The notes beneath the pieces are model-generated. The model worked only from the letters and a program-made list of their open reading frames with translations. It was not told the DNA's origin and searched no databases. Shown here piece after piece: positions 61,801 through 64,000 of a stretch of DNA of 64,000 nucleotides. Positions within the stretch are counted from its first letter, which is position 1; each line of letters begins with the position of its first letter. The stretch is from Vanessa cardui (taxonomy: Eukaryota; Arthropoda; Insecta; Lepidoptera; Nymphalidae). The position numbers and the translations under genes were made by a program. The stretch spans positions 746,501 through 810,500 of the forward strand of contig NC_061140.1 in assembly GCF_905220365.1 (NCBI RefSeq), written 5' to 3'.

Positions 61801-62994
61801 TTATGGTCTCCTAGTACTTGTCCTGCAGACACAAGGGACATAACATCTTCATTACATCATGTTCCTAATATTGGTAAGCCACTGGCAAAATTGGCAAAAG
61901 TAAAAGTTGCTGATTCTTTGTAGTGCCTGGGTCAATTTGTCAGTCTTATTACCTCTTTCAAATAAAAAGAAATAAATAAATATTGTATACATATATCACG
62001 GCCGTTTCGGTTAACGTTAGCTATCATAATAGTTATATGCGAATATGTACATTGTAGTTATGATCGCCTGGTGTAAACAATTTGTTTTAATAATTTATTA
62101 ATTTTCTTAGATACTTTTTAAACGTACCGGTGCGCCGTATGATCCTGTTGCGCCCGATCCTCAATTCCGGAGAAGGGTGTTCAGGGATGATTCCAGGACG
62201 TCGCCAGACAAGCTGGGTAAGCTGATCAAAGACATTTCGATTTGACTAGTCCCGCGTTGCGAGTCATCTGTTTTTAATTCATTTCTAAACCAGTAATGAT
62301 GAGATGTACTTGTTTCAAACTGGACTATTTCCACGTCAATTCATACTCAAATTATTACACGCCATAAAGGCACTCACAATAAAATTATATATAGATAGTA
62401 TACTTTAGAACTAATCCGTAAGAATAAACTCGATACTCACGCAGGCTCCATGGGTGTGACGTCACTCATGATCATTTCACTCTGAAAAATTTAGAACTCG
62501 TGCAAGATTGGTAAACTTATTATATGTTACATCATCATCCTGCCCTTAGCCCAGGTAGAAACTCAAAACTCAAATTGCTTTCTTCAATATAGAAGTATTA
62601 CACTTTCTTATTGATAGTCAATTGAAACAGTACCACCGGTTCGGAAAAGAAATTACCCTGATCTGAGAAGAACCGGCGAAAGAAACTCAGCGGGTTTTTT
62701 TTGTCTCAAGTATTATATAAACAATTTAAATGAAATGAAATAGCCAGGCTATCGTTTCATTCCCAAGGTGTGCTATCGATCACAAACTCATTAATTGTAT
62801 AATAACCTTTTGCACACAAGCGTTACTTTAAATTTGGCAGATGGTGTAACATATAATAATGATGATACACATAAAAAGTTTAACCTTTAAAATTTACTGT
62901 AATCGCGACAAAAGAAGATCACTTTAATTCTTAAATCTCATTTCATATTGACGTTTTTTTTTAACGCATGCAGGACACAAAGAAACCGACACAA
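37827..62994 (+). CDS. RIC3: RIC3 acetylcholine-receptor chaperone, six visible exons, 3' end outside window
   Basis: Exons join in phase: 37827-37983, 39387-39695, 49497-49621, 61598-61735, 62111-62216 and a 21-nt microexon 62974-62994 (856 nt so far). The first is the N-terminus MANDEVLGPRK with a membrane helix (about residues 12-31, MFVLVIVVGCFAVLW). The second is a Cys-rich domain with six Cys (GCCEVLFE, NEVCSSALG, ECRKAVNDTCGLDI, SSCLKQHFG). The third is a Pro-rich linker (HPALLERGRAIPPG). The fourth has PIPGMRPPLG and a second membrane helix (about 222-241, MPIYTICIIVFFVYTLSK), which matches the vertebrate RIC3 'IPIYGFGIFLYILYILFKLSK' segment. Exon 5 is charged (DPQFRRRVFRDDSR). RIC3 is an ER membrane chaperone for nicotinic receptor assembly. 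The coiled-coil part lies beyond the window. Exon 6 is the least certain. Confidence 0.88.
40245..40512 (-). repeat. LINE 3' tail, 5'-truncated, RIC3 intron 2
   Basis: The minus strand contains CACACCTTGGGAATGAAACG and TTCTTTCGCCGGTTCTTCTC, followed by CCGAACCGGTGGTAGTG and a TTGAATAAAG-TATTTGAATTTGAA end. It is the same 3' end as the LINE at 55262-55955. Confidence 0.8.
42949..43210 (+). repeat. Interspersed repeat remnant, RIC3 intron 2
   Basis: CGGCACGTCCCGGCTTCGCA and TCGTCAGTAGTTTTGGAGAC followed by ATACAGACAGACAGACAT are related in layout to the repeats at 16197-16644 and 49809-49997. No ends are clear. Confidence 0.45.
43806..44007. mobile_element. Short MITE copy, family shared with 52436-52870
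   Basis: The ends CAGTCGGGGTAAG and CTTACTCTGACTG are inverted repeats. About 130 bp of the left part matches the second copy, including AGATCTATTTTCGTGTGC and GAAAATGACATATTGCGTC. The right flank is TA. Confidence 0.7.
47665..47893 (-). repeat. Degenerate SINE copy, RIC3 intron 2
   Basis: CTGTTCCACTGGGGTTTGGT and GATTCACGCGTCCTAACCAC followed by TGGGTTACCTCGCT align with the SINE family. The middle is diverged. Confidence 0.7.
48489..48778 (-). repeat. tRNA-derived SINE, best preserved copy
   Basis: On the minus strand it runs from GAGTCGAGATGGCCCAGTGG (A box) through CGGGTTCAAACCCAGGCAAG (B box GGTTCAAACCC) to CAGTGGGAAATTTACAGGCT. About 290 bp. It gives the reference layout for the other copies. 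Confidence 0.92.
49005..49165 (-). repeat. LINE 3'-tail copy, RIC3 intron 2
   Basis: AACTTTATTCAAGTGGGCTT, TTACAAGCACTTTTGAATCG and CACCGGTTCGGAAAGTAGAT are shared with 56428-56600 and, inverted, with 58510-58640. A more diverged piece of the same kind follows at 49225-49350. Confidence 0.75.
49809..49997 (+). repeat. Interspersed repeat with TTAGTATAGATT end, RIC3 intron 3
   Basis: It starts ACTAGTAGTCGCCCGCGGTT and ends CATTTATTAGTATAGATTAG, with CATACCAAATTTCATCAAAT inside. It is a diverged relative of 16197-16644, possibly Helitron-like. Confidence 0.55.
50683..50815 (+). promoter_or_regulatory. Candidate TATA/Inr core promoter with a short first exon
   Basis: A GCGACGCATGCGCAGG stretch (NRF1-like) is followed by ACATAAATAG (50710-50717) and the arthropod initiator TCAGT (50740-50744). 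That puts the TATA-like box at about -32 from the A at 50742. The ATG at 50793 gives ATGACAAAACCTTACTTTAA, ending at a strong donor GTAAGT (50816). No downstream exon was identified. It may start a nested gene or be chance. Confidence 0.3.
52436..52870. mobile_element. TA-flanked MITE, 435 bp, RIC3 intron 3
   Basis: The ends CAGTCGGGGTAAGAAAA and TTTTCTTACTCTGTCTG are inverted repeats with TA on both sides (52434-52435, 52871-52872), as in Tc1/mariner-like insertions. It is non-coding. Confidence 0.75.
55262..55955 (+). pseudogene. 5'-truncated LINE: reverse-transcriptase C-terminus and 3' UTR
   Basis: The frame reads MSYGIMLWGNAAAIQTIFVL then QKRAIRAIYNLGAKDSLRYR and ILTVASQYIFCNVLYVRKNI, a typical C-terminal region of CR1/jockey-like LINEs. 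A stop and frame changes follow. The 3' part contains CACACCTTGGGAATGAAACG and CGCCGGTTCTTCTCAGGTCA, ending AATAAAGGAATTTGAGTTTG. This is the source family of the other LINE tails. Confidence 0.85.
56428..56600 (-). repeat. LINE 3'-tail copy, RIC3 intron 3
   Basis: AATAAACTTTATTCAAGTAG followed by GCTTTTACAAGCACTTTTGA and CACCGGTTCGGAAAGTAGAT define this copy. Confidence 0.8.
56848..56970. repeat. Fragment of a dispersed repeat shared with 60328-60545
   Basis: TAGTGGTAGAATATCTAATA and GGGTTTGCACAAAGCCCTAC echo the right half of the repeat at 60328-60545. A run of eleven G lies inside. Confidence 0.5.
57240..57897 (+). pseudogene. 5'-truncated jockey-type LINE with poly(A) tail
   Basis: The open frame, ending with the stop at 57827-57829, encodes the RT C-terminus: LASKKLGVLSKARQYFTSAH, IRPHMEYCSHLWAGAPQYQL, RRDVGSLCIFYRIFHGECSE and FKKRAYSFLKGRQRTC. 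A short 3' UTR (GGTGAGCCTCCTGCTCGTTT) and a run of about 18 A follow (57879-57896). The retained open frame and poly(A) suggest a recent insertion. Confidence 0.9.
58510..58640 (+). repeat. LINE 3'-tail copy, abutting a SINE
   Basis: AACGGTGGTAGCTTCATTTA and GTTTGTAAAAGCCTACTTGA followed by ATAAAGTATATTTTGATTTT match the family tail in plus orientation. Confidence 0.75.
58668..58952 (-). repeat. tRNA-derived SINE with internal perfect palindrome
   Basis: Family blocks TCCTCTCCCTTTAAGGAGAA, AATGCGGGTTGGTGGAATAA and TGGTCCATCTCGGCTC are present. A perfect 21-bp inverted repeat occupies 58836-58856 and 58863-58883. Confidence 0.85.
60328..60545. repeat. Dispersed repeat copy, unclassified
   Basis: CACATATGTTGCCTGATGCT, ACCGGCAATGCGCTACTTAC and CAGACAGGTTTACACAAAGT share words with the fragment at 56848-56970. 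I know this motif set as a common lepidopteran repeat but cannot assign its class. Confidence 0.45.
62550..62830 (-). repeat. LINE 3' tail, 5'-truncated, RIC3 intron 5
   Basis: AGTATTACACTTTCTTATTG, TACCACCGGTTCGGAAAAGA and TGAGAAGAACCGGCGAAAGA, then the CATTCCCAAGGTGTGCTATC end, are nearly collinear with 40245-40512. Confidence 0.82.
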
Positions 62995-64000
62995 GTGAGT
63001 ATCGTTTCGTATGTATATATAGTTGTGTATTTATTTTATTTTGTCGGTAATCAATAGCAAAGAGTTAATTAGCTTGAGCCGTTAATTAGTTACTATTCAG
63101 CGATAAGCGTTATTTAACAACGTTATCACCGTTTCTCATAACGTTGTAAATATTGTAAAGAATTTTTATCGGAGTTTTTGGTAAGTTATATAATTTGGGA
63201 AAATTGTAATAATTAATAACTGTTATGAAACGTTTCCGTTTCTTTTCTGATTCAATTTCGATTATTGCTCACAAAAAATAATATTTTCTTAATCGTAAGT
63301 GAGGGTTAACTAAAGTAGAATCGGTAACGATATTATCATTAGAGAGTAATAATAAGCGTTAAATGAATAGGTACACGTTTGAAAAGTAAAAATTACGTTA
63401 CGTCTACGATAAACAGACAATGTAATAAGCGCATTGGCATCTTCAGTTTTCATTCAAAACGTTATCAAAATCATTCGTTGTAATATAACAACGAAACGTT
63501 GTACTTTTTTTTCGATTGTGGAGATTTTAAAAGGAACCAATTATAATTGTATCGTGTGCTATTCAGTCGGATGTCGGACCGACTTCTTGGGTAAATTATA
63601 AGATATTGTCACACGTTTTGTATAACGCACGAACAACAGATTGCCCCGAAACTAAATAATATTTGAGATTGGCAATTTGGCAGTATAGAATAGTTCATAT
63701 CTAGTCGTTCTATCTGTTTAGATATTAGCACAAATTATGTTAAGGCATAAAATGCAAATATAACTATACAAGGCGTTTTCTTCCACTTGGTCAGAGAAAA
63801 CACAGAAAAACCACATTCTTATATTTTACACTGTCCTAAAATCATAAGTGGTTTACATAGTTTTAGTTGGAGACTTATGTACACTTTAACACTTTTCAAG
63901 AAACTTTCGTTTAATACAAGGTATCACTTACGACTACAACTTTAAGATTACACTATTAAGAAGGACATTTATTTACTTTCATTTGGGATGCGCCCAAAAT
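62995..64000 (+). other. RIC3 intron, running off the window
   Basis: This AT-rich sequence follows the microexon donor GTGAGT. I see no exon, repeat or RNA gene in it. Confidence 0.5.

Overview
The window looks like a stretch of lepidopteran nuclear DNA, probably from a butterfly. The evidence is an AT-rich background, short GC-rich exons with GT/AG introns, and the mix of repeats: tRNA-derived SINEs, RTE, jockey, R1 and other LINE tails, and mariner, hAT and Harbinger DNA elements. The lineage call is an inference from the repeats and protein resemblance. No database search was possible.

Five protein-coding genes can be read exon by exon, four of them with consistent splice phases from start to end of what is visible. 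(1) 262-1220, +: the last two exons of an ACAA2-like thiolase whose catalytic motifs are altered. (2) 2283-3164, -: BRK1/HSPC300, a WAVE-complex subunit, three exons, 76 aa. (3) 3773-19092, +: focadhesin (FOCAD), 19 coding exons, 1197 aa, starting head-to-head with BRK1 608 bp away. (4) 20989-23149, -: NICE-3/C1orf43 homologue, five exons, 256 aa, tail-to-tail with FOCAD. (5) 37827 to beyond the right edge, +: RIC3, the acetylcholine-receptor chaperone, six visible coding exons spread over about 25 kb, including a predicted 21-nt microexon.

The spaces between genes and the introns are dominated by mobile DNA. FOCAD introns hold an almost full-length mariner with two in-frame stops, a palindromic MITE, a hAT MITE with a perfect 8-bp target duplication, an internally deleted Harbinger element, a SINE and LINE pieces. 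The 14-kb gap between NICE-3 and RIC3 contains no gene I can support. It holds RTE fragments, SINEs, a hAT MITE and a 2.76-kb hAT-type element that has swallowed R1-like and RTE fragments. The two large RIC3 introns (about 10 and 12 kb) carry more SINEs, LINE 3' ends and a TA-flanked MITE family.

The most interesting site is at FOCAD coding exon 15. A LINE reverse-transcriptase fragment sits exactly at the exon/intron boundary between two near-identical 21-bp repeats that each carry the exon end and a splice donor. The added 180 nt is open and in frame, so use of the downstream donor would add 60 residues of mostly LINE origin.
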